From: Corythoichthys intestinalis
Taxonomy: Eukaryota; Chordata; Actinopteri; Syngnathiformes; Syngnathidae
Reading direction: 5' to 3'
Assembly: GCF_030265065.1 (NCBI RefSeq)
Contig: NC_080397.1
Coordinates: forward strand, 30,883,501 to 30,947,500
Length of the DNA stretch: 64,000 nt
This document shows positions 1-11,447 of the stretch, piece by piece (within the stretch, counting starts at the first letter, position 1; each line of letters begins with the position of its first letter). The notes under the pieces are model-generated. The model saw only the letters and a list, made by a program, of their open reading frames with translations. It was not told the origin of the DNA and searched no databases. A program made the position numbers and the translations under genes.

Positions 1-349
1 GATTTGAAAGAAGCCGGTGCTTCCTCAAAATTCAGTCTCTCCACCTCCTCATAGCTATTTCTTTCTTGTTTCACTTTCACTTCGCTCGTAAGCGAGAGAG
101 GGCGTTACTCGGCTTCTATTACACAGGTGCTTGACAGCGATCCGACATTTACTTGCGGGGCGGGAATTTCTCCACAGCGGTGCTTCACGTCACACACAGG
201 CACACAGAGCTCGATCAATTCATTCCACAAGCATTCGGAATACATTCCTTGCAAAACCGAAAAGGTGCGATTCATAAAGGCGCATTGAACCGTACAGGGC
301 GAACCGTACGGTTCGGCTTTGAACCGCAAACAGTTGCACCGCTAGGTCC

Positions 350-955
350 ACAGTGGCCGATAACGGGGATCTTAAATCAGAAGTTCTCAGCCGGAGAGCC
401 CTGGCAGCCTCTGCCCTCCAGTCTCTCTACTAACCACTCTGGCAGCACCAAGCCATCTCACGGAAGACGAAGCTCCCAATTTACAACACCGCCGTACACT
501 ATTCTCCTCTATGGCTCCGAAACATGGCCCTTAAACAAGACAATGGTCGCAAGAATAGATGGCTATGACACCATGGCTCTCAGAACCATCTAGAACATCA
601 GGTGGCCCCAGCAAATCTCCAACGAAACCCTCCGAGCCAGGACAAATCAGCCCAGAGCCTCCCGCCTGGCTGCAAAGCGCTGCATCCGCTGGCTTGGCCA
701 TATTTTCCGTCTTCCTCCTGAATATCCGGCGAGAGCCCCCCTGAAGTTTGACCCAAAGCCTGCAGGCTGGAGACGACCACGGGGAAAGCCGCGCACTCGA
801 TGGCTTGACACCATTGCGGATGAATTCCGACAGCACAGCGTTACCTTGAAGGATGTAAATCTACTGGCACAAGACCGCCAGTACTGGAGGAGCCTAGCTC
901 ACCTGGTCAGCTCTACGCAATGGGACGGGAAACCAGCCCCAACGCAAGAGCTGTG
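350..955 (+). mobile_element. LINE fragment, 3' end of reverse transcriptase ORF
   Basis: This is the degraded C-terminal end of a non-LTR retrotransposon polyprotein. From about 500 the plus strand reads YGSETWPLNK, then a reading with NETLRAR, CIRWLGHIFR, GKPRTRWLD and QDRQYWRSLA, ending at TGA 953-955. This block, a YGSETW motif followed by WLGH and a GRPRxRW-like stretch, is typical of the tail after the fingers and palm in RTE- or Nimb-like LINEs. One TAG at 591-593 interrupts the frame. Upstream (about 370-490) the matching sequence (LSRRALAASALQ, then TKLPIYNTAV) is in a different frame, so there is at least one frameshift. The element is truncated at its 5' end. Clade assignment is uncertain; that it is LINE-derived is fairly sure. 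Confidence 0.7.
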
Positions 956-966
956 ATGATGATGAA

Positions 967-1160
967 GGGAATAAAGTGGAAAAATGTAACGACTAGTGTA
1001 GCTCAAAGTAGCAGAGTAAAAGTAGCGTTTCTTCTTCACAAATGTAGTCACGTAAAAGTAAAAAGTATCGCATGGCAAAACTGCTCTGCTGAAGAACATT
1101 TTTCTCAAAAAGTCACTCAAGTAAATGTAATGGAGTAAATGTAACGTCACGTGTTACTAC
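967..1160. mobile_element. Terminal fragment of a hAT family with CAGAGGTGGG ends
   Basis: The stretch with AGTAGCAGAGTAAAAGTAGC and CTCAAGTAAATGTAATGGAG is the same repeat family as the right part of the element at 20377-22070 and the left part of the one near 13047-15490. It stops in GTGTTACTAC, just short of the family's terminal CCACCTCTG, exactly where the next repeat (1161-2194) starts. The fragment is therefore truncated or interrupted. No coding sequence is seen. Confidence 0.6.
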
Positions 1161-2194
1161 CAGTGTTGTTTTTGGTAGCCATTTTCATTTTTGTCTCAGT
1201 CTTAAGTCTTTTGGACAAAAATACTTATTAGTCTTAGTCATATTTTAGTAATTTCAAAATGTGTTCGTCTTCATCTAGTTTTAGTCAACGAAAAATCAGG
1301 CAAATTTTGTATAGTTCTAGTCGACAATTCTCAAAATCTTTTTTCCTATAAACTTCAAAAGTTTTAGTCCATGAATAAATAAATAAAAGGTTTCCAACAT
1401 TTCGAATGAACGTGACAGACGAGCACATAACTGTAGAGTCTTCAAGGACATCACCATTTTCATGATGATAATACACACTCAGCAGGAAAACGGCACATTA
1501 TTTGTGATTAATTAAACTCACTTGGATGCCACGAACTGTATGTAAAATGTTTTCTAAGAGTTTAAGAAGACAATGAGTCACCGCGCTAAATGGCAATGCT
1601 AACGCTATGCTAACGCTTCAAGTTAGTTAAGTATGTGATGATCACTCATCACAGACCTTTTAAGGCTAAAGCAACATGGCATATCTAGCCAAGATGAGAA
1701 AGCAAAACTTACTAAGCAGCACCTGACACGTTTCACAAAATGAGCCTGGAATGGGCACAGGCTTCGGTGAGTAAGGGTCTGTGTTAGGGGGCGTGGGGTG
1801 ACATGACCAAACACTGCTATATGTGTTCTAACTACACATATGATAAGAAAATATCACACATTTATGACGGAAACTACGGCGAATTTTGATCTTGTTCTCT
1901 TGTCTTCAGACGACAACTGGCATCCACCTCGATATGGTTTAGTCTCCCAAAACACGTTTTCAGCACGTCATTGTGGTCATCGTGACTTCATCGTCATGAA
2001 AAAAAAAAAATTCGTTGACAAAATGTTTTCTATGTCCCATTTTTGTCTTATTGTTGTGTCTTCAGAAAAAAACTGCCTTTCGTCTCGTTATGTTTTAGTC
2101 TCCCAAGACATGTTTTTAACTCATCGTCACAAAAAAATTCTTTGTCAACCAAACATTTTCTTTTTTTTTGTCATCGTTGACGAAAACAGCAATG
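1161..2194. mobile_element. hAT-like non-autonomous element (CAGTGTTGTTTT ends)
   Basis: It starts CAGTGTTGTTTTTGGTAG and ends CATCGTTGACGAAAACAGCA. The interior repeats variants of TTTTAGTC and GACGAAAA. The same family occurs complete at 51333-52458, where an 8-bp duplication proves its ends. At this copy the flanking octamers do not match, so one end has been rearranged. No transposase reading is recognisable. Confidence 0.6.
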
Positions 2195-3057
2195 ATGCTC
2201 TCTAAAGCTTGTGTTCTCTAAAACTCATGTTTTCTCCGTCTTTACTTGTTGAATTATTGGGTGTTGTGCTGGTTTAATGCTGAGGTCAGAAACCGTGCTG
2301 TCACAGCCTAAATTAAACTAAACCGCTTGGTGGAAATGTACTGTCATTGTTCTATTGTTGGTGTAGTGAGCAAACATCTATCATTGTCCTATTGGTCATT
2401 GTAAGTACAATATCAACTACCTTTTGGTACCTTGCTTTTGGTTTTGTGAATCGGATCTTCAATCTCTACAAGGCTATATTTTCCTCTCCAGTTGGTATGA
2501 ATTTGGAACAAAAACCAGAAAGCGTGCAGTGTGGTTTTCAAAGGGTTTGCAAAGAACATCAATTTTTTTTTTTTTTAAATGGACAAAAATTCTACCATTA
2601 ACTTCACTATGAATCATGTGCAACGGATGTATTACACTCAGTCATTTTAAAGTGTGCAAAGTGAAAACTATGCAATACTGTACTTTAATAGTTCTAGATG
2701 TTTTGGTGAACATACAATGGACTTTTGAGAAACTTTTCCAGTTTATGCATAAACACGTGAAGAAACGTGAGGAATCTGTTAAACATTAGAACTTGGTGAT
2801 TGACTTCATGAAGTGACAGGTTTAAGCCAAATGTGTGACGTTCGGCACACATGGTTCAGCCACTTGAAAGGAGAAAGAGCTGTAGACTCACAAGCTTTCA
2901 TCTAAAGACATGAGGCGTGCAGACCCAGACAATTGGTTATAGCATCAAAAGAATATCACAATAACATTGACGTGAACTATGACAGAGGTTAGCGGTACTA
3001 CTGTTTTCACTGTGGGATGTTGGGCTGTGGACTGATGTATGGTGAAGCAAAATATTG
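2195..3057. other. Intergenic, nothing recognised
   Basis: No gene, RNA or clear transposon end is visible. Short open frames here lack codon structure or family motifs. Confidence 0.5.
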
Positions 3058-3150
3058 AATTACCTCATTGGCTGCCATTGACATCGCAAGACATCCAATT
3101 CATTTTGACTTGGAGTGCTGGTAGCAAAATCACAGCCAGTCAGCCAATTT
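3058..3150. repeat. Dispersed repeat (TGCCATTGAC family), copy 1
   Basis: It contains CTCATTGGCTGCCATTGAC, then CATCCAATTCATTTTGACTT and GGAGTGCTGG. The same order of motifs recurs near 9305-9400 and 40553-40720. It is a short interspersed repeat fragment of unknown class with no visible ends. Confidence 0.5.
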
Positions 3151-3632
3151 TAATTGCAATCTAATTTAATGAATCACAGGTAGGCAAAGAGTTAAACAAA
3201 CTCTGGTTTAAAGCATGTCAGCTAATCGCACAATACAGGTTTTAAGCATGTGGCCTTTCAAAACATGGTAATAACTTTCATAAAAACATAAAGCCATTCT
3301 CTAATAAATAGCATGAAAAGGCAGAAAAATGGTGTATGTTACTTTTCTAAACAGCCCCGCAACGGAATAACGACTAAAACATGATGAATAAATGAAACAG
3401 TGAGGTTTTTTTTGGTGTTTTTTTTTTTTTTTTCATTTTGCTGAACGCATGACCCTATTTTGTGGCTCAGAATAAAATGTCCAATATCGGTACAAAATGA
3501 AGGCCTGAATGGATACTGCGATTCACCTCCCCTCAGCTAATATTAAATACAGTGCCAACTACTAATGTGAAATTTGAGAGATATCTAAAGAAGTCCAGCT
3601 GGATCACCTTCACCACACCATTTGGGTCCAGT

Positions 3633-3666
3633 CCCCCCCCCCCCCCCCACCCCCCCCCCCCACCCC
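3633..3666. repeat. Poly-C tract
   Basis: About 32 cytosines interrupted twice by A. This is a low-complexity tract, prone to length error in assembly. Confidence 0.95.
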
Positions 3667-3764
3667 GTCAAAAAAACTGACATGAGTCCTACAGATGATT
3701 CTTGCACATCTATGCAAACAACATAGGGTTAGTCGTACTATTGAATGCATTACTCACTCTAACC

Positions 3765-4236
3765 CAGTGGTTCTCAACCTTGCTAAAGGTACCAAACCCC
3801 CACGTTTCACATGTGGATACACCAAACCATTTGGAATAAGATAATAAAGCATTTTTTATTCAATACCAACATATCCAAGCTAGCAAATTCCCATTCAAAA
3901 TTATTCTCATTTTGACATTATGTTTTATAAACAGGTCAAACTTTGAGAACACGCTGCCCATTAGTCTGGTGTATTCCCTCATACCAAGTGCGAGTCAACC
4001 TTTCACTGAGCAAACCAGTTCCTCCTCCCATTGGATCGAGGATTAGCTGTGAAAATTAATGGATTAATCCTGTAAATTGGAAGCAAACCAGTCCAAAACC
4101 TGGTCTAAAAAGCCACTTTACCACTTAGATTTAATCAGTGTACGAAAATAGGGCTCTGCATTTCTTTACCTTCACCGAACCCCTTAGACTTACACACCGA
4201 ACCCCTGGAGTTCGATCAAACCGAGGTGAAGAACTG
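3765..4236. mobile_element. hAT-type non-autonomous element, 472 bp
   Basis: The ends are CAGTGGTTCTCAACC and, inverted, CAGTTCTTCACCTCG, and the octamer CTCTAACC flanks both sides (3757-3764 and 4237-4244). Eight-bp duplications and CAG-starting ends are hallmarks of hAT elements. No coding capacity remains. The interior repeats ACCGAACCCC-like motifs near the right end. Confidence 0.85.
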
Positions 4237-4406
4237 CTCTAACCTGAAACATCAGAGTCAATCAAGTATTAATGGCACATTTGTGAAAGAAATAACGTGT
4301 TCCTGACAGTAAAACCTAGTTTAATCCATTACACCATGCATGCCTAAGCTTTCCCCCTAAAGAACCAACCCAATATCTACCAGCAATGTTCTCCAACATT
4401 TATAAA

Positions 4407-5296
4407 CAGGGGTGCACATAATTTTTTTGCCCAGGTTCTCGGAGGAGGACCTGGAGATGTGACTTGGTCCTCATTGAGCTTGAGAGCCGACCCGCCTGAT
4501 GCGATAAATTTATGGCAAGCTTTACTTAGAGCCAATTAACTTTAATTAATTATATTAACAATTAATGCTTGATTAACATCAACTGGCACAACAAAATTGC
4601 CATTACTTTGAAGTGAAATGTAAAGAAATAAAAAGCACCAATTCAAAATAAAGGGCATTATGCGGCTCCCACATTAACTCCAAGCCTTTTTAAAAGTGGG
4701 ACGTCCTCCTCATAAGACCTCATTGAACGTGCATGTTTAGCTTTGTAAAATGCGAGCAAAAACACGTTTGTCAGTGCATGTTGCTGTTCATTACCTTTAT
4801 TCCGCCACTTGTCCATAGGGCGAGTGGGGTCCTGTTTGACATCGATAGTTTGCTTAATTGCCACATGCTCTCTGTTTTTTTTGTGCTTTTCAAAGTTTGG
4901 ATGGCTGAAATTCTTTGACCCTACATAAAATGCGCTGCTCTTATCGGCGACATTGGGATTCTCACGGCACATTTTGTACCGCATTTCCGTGCGAGCATCA
5001 TTTGCTTCTAGCCATGGTACCTCCAGTAGCCACTTTTCAGCAAAAGTCCTTTTTTTCGGTAGCTCCGGTGACGTCTCTGTCGTCTGTCTGTCTTTTGACG
5101 GGGGTGGGGGAACACGGAAGTAATTATTCAGTGTGGCCTGCCTCTTCGACATTTTGAGAAGTTATTTTCTCGTGTCCGCCGCAAATACAGTGGTCAGCCA
5201 TCGGTACGCAAAAGCGTATGGAAACCGTTGAGGGCCAGCGCGTTTCTCTACGTCCAGTACGCATGCGCGCATGCGGACCACTTATGTGCACCCCTG
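4407..5296 (-). mobile_element. hAT element with leftover transposase N-terminus, 890 bp
   Basis: The terminal inverted repeats CAGGGGTGCACATAA are perfect at both ends. The octamer TTTATAAA is duplicated at 4399-4406 and 5297-5304. The element keeps a minus-strand open frame (4658-5152) beginning near its right end, but nothing of the catalytic part, so it is an internal or 3' deletion derivative that would need a transposase from elsewhere. Perfect ends and duplication suggest a fairly young insertion. Confidence 0.9.
4658..5152 (-). pseudogene. hAT transposase N-terminal fragment (ZNF862-like)
   Basis: The 164-residue open frame starts MSKRQATLNNYFR and contains CRENPNVADKSSAF, GSKNFSHPNFEKHKKNREH and FLLAFYKAKH. 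This layout (a TTF-type zinc-binding stretch with a C-x-NP, AF-x-G-x-NF and KH-x5-H pattern) is the N-terminus of hAT transposases related to ZNF862-like proteins. The first cysteine of the usual pair is not evident. The RNase H-like catalytic domain and the C-terminal dimerisation domain are absent. The frame ends 251 bp inside the left end of the element. It could be translated but would not catalyse transposition; I infer it is a relic. Confidence 0.65.
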
Positions 5297-5304
5297 TTTA
5301 TAAA

Positions 5305-7486
5305 GAACCGTCAGATTGTCACGACATTGAATTACAGACTAACTACAACGTGCAACTGTGAAATGATGATTCTATTCCATTAGGGAACACTCATCCCTTT
5401 GCTTTTGTCAGTTTGGAACAAATGTTTTTCTTGAAGGAAACATGACACTGATAGTCACAAAGAGCCTGTCATGACCTTTGGCTCTGTTTCAGCTTCATTA
5501 GGCTCTGTACATCTCTGTAATCACACAATTAGTCCCGTGGAGTTGCAAAAGCAAAATGCGTTCAACTAAAAAGTGTTTATTTTCCAAATTTAGAGAGGCT
5601 GGAGTTGCAAACGCAGACTGGAGAAACATAATTTACAGTTTGGGTTATGCTCTTTCACAATAACTGGGAAGCCCTCAGCCAAGTTAGATCAGGCTGTATT
5701 GGACATTCTATATACAAACAGTGCGGTAAATGTAAAATCCAAAATACACACACTAATAGTGATTTTGAATGTGGCTTGTTAATTCTGAACACATCCCAAG
5801 ATTAGTATATGATTCTGTGCATATTTGCGCAACCACATTATTTCAGTTATTTATTTTACTTCCTTCTTGAGAAGATAAAACATGATTTGTACAAATTAGA
5901 CGTCACAATTTAATTAAAAAAAAGTTACCTCCGCAATTGGCAAGAGAGTACTACAGGATGTACTCTGTGTAAATTGACTGTGAAATTAACGATGTATGCT
6001 TTCATTATTTTCCATTGGGATTTTTCTTTTTTCAAACAACAAAAATCAAAGGTTGACAAAGGTCTCAGAGGAGATTGTGTTACAGTTTAGGAGGTTCTAC
6101 AGATTCTTGCGCCTCTGCGGTATAAGCAGGAGCGGTTCAGATTTTTGCTGCCTGCTTGCTTTAATCAAGGAGGACTTTTATGTGTGTTTTCACAAGTCCA
6201 TAAAATTCTATCCGCACTGATGCTGTAAAGCTTTGCTTACTTTTAATCATCCATTTAGGTAGCCCTGTTCCTCTGCCAACAATATAGTTGTGTGGGGCGT
6301 GCATGTGAGAATGCAGTTGTTAAAGCTAGTGTGGGAGTTGAAACAAACTAAAAAGACTTGAGAGATTGGTTTTCTATATTAACACCATCTGGCTACAAAC
6401 GCTGTCGAATGTGGTTCACTAAATCCCCGGTGGTTTTCTTGTTAAATTATCTCTATCAACATCTTATTTTCAAACATCTTAATTCTCTGCGTACCACCAC
6501 TTCTATAGCTAAATAATGAGCAATAGTATTTTATTTAATCCTAAAACAACTTTAACAGCCTTAGGTTCGTTTCTTGGGTGGCATTTTTTTAAACAGTCCA
6601 ATTACTCACAGAAGTTCCAGTTGCACATGCAGGATGTCTGCCACCTGTTGTTCAAGCACCAAGCATTGCTACCGGAGCTGTCTTGTTTCTACTTCTTTGA
6701 TCAATAATTCTTTACTAACCAACTAAGGGCTCATTGTTGTCTAATTACAGGCCAAAAATCAAGTAAGCGAGTCACTGCCCTCACTTGGTGAGAATGATTA
6801 GAAGTCATCTGGACTGTGCTTTTTCTTTCACCTGGAACCAACAGCTTGCCAACACAACAAACACGGGCAAACAAACTTGCTTTTATGCACTGTGGCTCGG
6901 AGCATCTGATTTTGGGAACACCTGAGACATCTGGACGGTCTGAAGCCGAATAACATGTGAGCTCATCTTTCACAAGCGGAACATGAAGACAATAGTGAAT
7001 ATCACCAAGAGAGAGACCATCTGAGTCATTGTCACTTTTAGCTACATGTGAAACAAATACAATAGGATCTCTGTATGAATATATACCATATAAGTCTCTA
7101 CAAACGTTTTTCTGTACACGGGTAACGTGTTGTTATGAAACTATACACCCGTTTCCTGTGATTAGCAAAGACCACAAATGATTTATTTGACTTGAAAGCT
7201 AAATGAAAATCCGTTCAAGATGGAAACGGAGCCTTCAGCATGCATATAGACCACAATAAACCCCAAAAAGGTTTGTCCAGAGGGAAGACTCGAAGGAAAT
7301 CATCTCTTGTATTATCTTTTTGAGTGTTATCACTGGCAGCAGTACCTTGCTCTCCTCTATACTTTCTAATCTCAATATCCGGCGGCGTTAGCACGACATC
7401 CTAACATTACTCCACTCTTGCAAGGGCTGACAAGCCTTTGTTCAAATTTTGTCCACTTTCCATTCATGCTGCTAGTGTGCAGTATA
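5305..7486. other. Intergenic, nothing recognised
   Basis: AT-rich unique-looking sequence. I find no coding motifs, no transposon ends with duplications and no RNA gene. Confidence 0.5.
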
Positions 7487-8976
7487 CAGTGGTATGAAAA
7501 AGTATCTGAACCTTTTGGAATTTCTCACATTTCTGTATAAAATCACGATCAAATATGATCTGATCTTTGTCAAAATAACACAGATGAAAAAACAGTGTCT
7601 GCTTCAACTAAAACCACCCAAACATTTATAGGTTTTCATATTTTCATGAGGATAGAATGCAAACAATGACAGAATAGGAACAAATAAGTAAGTGAACCAA
7701 CACAATTAATATTTTGTCAGATTCCTGGGATGTCTGGCATGAATCACTGTCTTTAGGCCATGCCACAGCATGTCAAATGGGGTTCAAGTCTGGACCTTGA
7801 CTTGGCCACTCCAGGATGTGTATTTTGTTCTTCTGAAACCATTCTGAAGTTGATGTACAGTATTTCTTTTGGATCATTGTCTTGTTGCAGCATCCATCCT
7901 CTTTTTAGCTTCAACTGTCTGACAGACGGCCTCAGGTTTTCCTGCAAAACATCCTGATGAACTTTTGAATTCATTCTTCCATTAATGATTGCAAGTTGTC
8001 CAGGCCCTGAGTCAGCAAAAAAGCCCCAACTCATGATGCTCCCTCCACCATGCTTCACGGTGGGGATGAGGTGTTGATGTTGGTGAGCTGTTATATTTTT
8101 CCTCCACACATGACGTTGTGTGTTACTCCCAAACAATTCAACTTTGGTTTAATCAGTCTACAGTCTATTTTGTTAAAACTTCTGTGGGGTGTCCAAGTGC
8201 CTTTTTGCAAACATTAAAAGAGCAACAATGTTTTTTCAGAAAGCAGTGGTTTCCTCCGTGGAGTCCTCCTATGAACACCATTCTTGGCCATAATTTTACA
8301 TATAGTTGATGTGTGCACAGATATATTGGACTGTGCCAGTGATTTCTGTAAGTCGTGAGCAGTAATTCTCAGGTTCTTTTTTACCTCTCTGAGTATTCTG
8401 CGCTGAACCCTTGGCGTCATCTTTGGTGGACGGCCACTCCTTGGAGAGAAGCAACAGTGCCAAACTCTCTCCATTTGTAGACAACTCTTACTGTCGATTG
8501 AGGAACATCCAGACTTTTAGAGATGGTTTTGTATCCTTTCCCAGCTTTATACAAATAAACAATCCTTGATCGCAGGTCTTCAGACAGCTCCTTTGACTGA
8601 GCCATGATGCATATCAAACAATGTTTCTCATCAAGACATTTCTTACTAGGTGTGTGTTTTATAGTGGGCAGGGTAGCTTTAAACCCCGTATCAGGGATTG
8701 GGCACACACCTGACTTAAAATGTTTGGTAAAGATTGTTTTCAACTGTTCTTTAAGTCTCCTTAGGCAGAGGTTTCACTTATTGTCCCCCTTCTATCATTG
8801 TTTGCATGCTCTCCTCATTAAAATATGAAAACCTATAAATATTTGGGTGGTTTTAGTTAAAGAAGACGCTGTATTTTCATCTGGTGATTTTGACGAAGAT
8901 CAGATCATATTTGATGGTGATTTTATGCAAAAATGTGAGAAATTCCAAAAGGTTCAGATACTGTTTCACAACACTG
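7487..8976 (-). mobile_element. Tc1/mariner transposon, degenerate copy
   Basis: It is bounded by TA dinucleotides and inverted ends CAGTGGTATGAAAAAGTATC and CAGTGTTGTGAAACAGTATC, followed on both sides by TGAACCTTTTGGAATTTCTC. The inverted repeats are long, about 200 bp, and include a repeated AACTAAAACCACCCAAA motif. The minus strand carries broken Tc1 transposase coding sequence. The element is dead as a source of enzyme. Confidence 0.9.
7753..8605 (-). pseudogene. Tc1 transposase pseudogene
   Basis: It starts MAQSKELSEDLRSRIVYLY at 8605, the usual N-terminal helix-turn-helix of Tc1 transposases, then changes frame after YKWREFGTVASLQ. GRPPKMTPRVQ and RRTPRRKPLLSEK follow in another frame. 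The first catalytic motif reads D-stop-T-K before [27 protein letters not shown] and MLQQDNDPK, which holds the second aspartate, are present. The NPIE block is frameshifted, and about 60 C-terminal residues of a normal 340-residue enzyme are missing. These are direct readings; inactivity is a safe inference. Confidence 0.85.
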
Positions 8977-9300
8977 TAAAAGTTGATAAAACAAACCGAT
9001 CAGGGGGAAGTTAAATCTATTATTGGTTGTGCAATATGCAAGACAATCAACATTTTTGTGATAAGTATGCCCCTAAAATGCCACCAGAGTTTGAATAATG
9101 TTATGCTTGATAACTTTGCACACTTTGATTTTTGTTTTGCTTCTTACAAAGAATTTTTCCATCAAAAAAGAGCAGCCCTGACAAGACAGCGAATATTACA
9201 TTACAGCAGACGTGCTCAATACATCGATCGCAATCAATTGGTATATCTCAATAATAATGTGAGACAAGGACATTCATCTCCATTTTGTTGTTTTTTAAAT
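8977..9300. other. Intergenic, nothing recognised
   Basis: An open frame of 107 residues at 8983-9306 has no family motifs and composition like its non-coding surroundings. I do not call it a gene. Confidence 0.5.
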
Positions 9301-9304
9301 CAGT

Positions 9305-9400
9305 GATGGACATCAAATCCATTTTAGTAAGGAGTGATGGCAGCGATCAGTTTGAAGATCAAATTTGAAGTCCATTGACATCAACGACAGAGAATGAGTT
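9305..9400. repeat. Dispersed repeat (CCATTGAC family), copy 2
   Basis: GATGGACATCAAATCCATTT, then GATGGCAGCGATCAG and GTCCATTGACATCAACGAC, resemble the copies at 3058-3150 and 40553-40720. Diverged, with no visible ends. Confidence 0.4.
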
Positions 9401-10825
9401 TTAAAAAGTACATTATGGAGGTTTATTTTTCTTTATTTAAAACACATTAGGAACTTTTTTGCTTTGATTAATGGCATTGTAAGAAAAAGAGGAACGCGAT
9501 GCTTAACAAAACATTATGCATTTGACTGCATCATACTGTATGTCTATGTGGCGTGATGAATACGACTCTTATCTGCAACAACTAGACTTACATTTGTCAA
9601 AATAGCAGCTCAAAACTAGCTGTCAGGGTAGGGTTGCATTTAAGTGAAAAATGTGCAATAATGGCTATAGAAAGATTTATAATATGGGGGGAAAAGTTCC
9701 ACACATCATAACGTCCTATGCTTATACAGTAGGTTTCTGGGATGATTTAGATTATTAGATCCTAGGAGAATGTTATTTATTTTCACAATACATGTCACAA
9801 TACATTAGTAAGATTGAAAAGCCATATGGAATTTCCATGTACCATGACAGTAGAAATTTGCGTGATGTGCCGTTTGATGCAACATTGCAGTCTCTTGGAT
9901 GAATAAGGGTTTTATAGTGTTAACACAATGTACCGCAATGTGTGATGAATTCATAACATTCACATAAAAACTGCAGTTTGGAGGATTTATTATCCTAAAT
10001 TATTGTAGTTGTAGCTCTGCAGCCTAATCCTACTATAAACCACAATACTGTTGTTCCAACGTAAAGGATCACCGCTTGCATTTAGTGGGCATAAACATAT
10101 TCTGGAGGAATAATTTAACCAGTACTAATGAAATGTGCACTTAGGTGCACAAAAGAATGATTCAATCCATGTGATTTATAATCCAGAAGAGAACAACAAT
10201 ATTTTGCAACCCGATCCAGCCTACAGGCTAAAACAGGACTTTTAACAAGTCCTTTGCACACCTCAGCCAGGAGATGAAGAGTATTTGTGCATGAGGTGCT
10301 TAAGACAAAGACCCTCTGTGCTGATACACAAGATTGCTATTACATCTCTACATCAATCATGGGAAGACAAAACCCAGTTTGGTCTGTGGGAAATGTCAGT
10401 TCACTTTAATAGTCATGTCATGATGCAGACTTTTAAAAAAAATCTATACATATATTTTGTTAGTTGTTTATTTAGCCAATCCAATACCTATATGTTTAGA
10501 CTATTAAAAAATGCCCCAAATGCAAACAATTTGCGTATATCCTTGTTATTTTGGTTTGCAAAATGAACTGCATTGCAACAAACTTGCTCTACCAACCAGG
10601 CTGTATAAATTAATTAAACCAAAATAATGTATACATACATAAATAGTTTAAAATCAAAAGTCATTATTCAGTTTTATAAAAGCAATAAAAAATAGTCAAC
10701 AGATTGACAAGAAACACCTAAAAATGCTAGTGCTAACTTTGTCTGGTAATTCTGCTGTAAATGAGGATTTTTTTTTTGTATTAAAATGAGCCCTGCTTGT
10801 ATGAAGGACCAAAAGCTGCCAAAAC

Positions 10826-11085
10826 TAAATAAATAAATAAACAAATAAATAAATACATGAATAAATAAATAGAAGTGAAAATAAAAACGACTACAAAAAC
10901 AAACCATAATAACATTCAAAGAGTAAAAATAAATATGGAAATGAATACATGGACAAAAGTAAATAATAAAATAAAATGAATGTAAATACAAAAATAAGAC
11001 AAAAGATTTAAAATTAAAAAACAAATACAAAAATATAAGTAGAAATAATGAATTGAATTAAAAATCAATAAATAAAAACGCTTTG
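10826..11085. repeat. AAATAAAT-rich low-complexity block
   Basis: Imperfect tandem AAAT/AAATAAAT units with C and G interruptions. The long minus-strand open frames here (rich in F, Y, L, I) are a by-product of the repeat. Confidence 0.85.
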
Positions 11086-11394
11086 GTTTTATGCTTATTT
11101 TCTTCATTGTCAGCGTGAACATTCAGAATGAAATGTTATTCAAATGAGGGGTGGTCCTAGGTCTGTTGAACTATTCGACACGCAAAAGTAGGGATCAAAT
11201 CCAATGAGTAGCCGATGCCAGCTGTGGCAGACGATGATTAACGTTAGCGGTTAGCGTTTGCAGATAATGTAAGCGAATCGATAAGCAAATAGTGTCCACG
11301 TTTGCGTAGCACTAGCCGTCAGCATCTAAATAGCATTAGCATCTTACGTAACCAACCAATAGGCGAATAATTCAATCCAAGGCCAAAAATAGCA

Positions 11395-11447
11395 GTATCG
11401 GGGACCAATAACTATACTGTGTATCGGATTGGGACGACACAACAATT
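11395..11447. mobile_element. Possible terminal fragment of a GTATCGGAT-type repeat
   Basis: GTATCGGGGACCAATAACTA followed by GTATCGGATTGGGACG resembles the inverted end of the repeat that begins GATGTCCCGATC at 54119. Only this short end is seen. Weak call. Confidence 0.25.

Noticed and set aside
153-593. 146-residue open frame read as a host gene
   Set aside because: Its C-terminal part is LINE reverse transcriptase tail (YGSETW) and the rest is out of frame with the homologous LINE reading.
10674-11122. Hydrophobic open frames suggesting a membrane protein
   Set aside because: They come from AAATAAAT low-complexity DNA read on the minus strand (repeats of F, Y, I, L).
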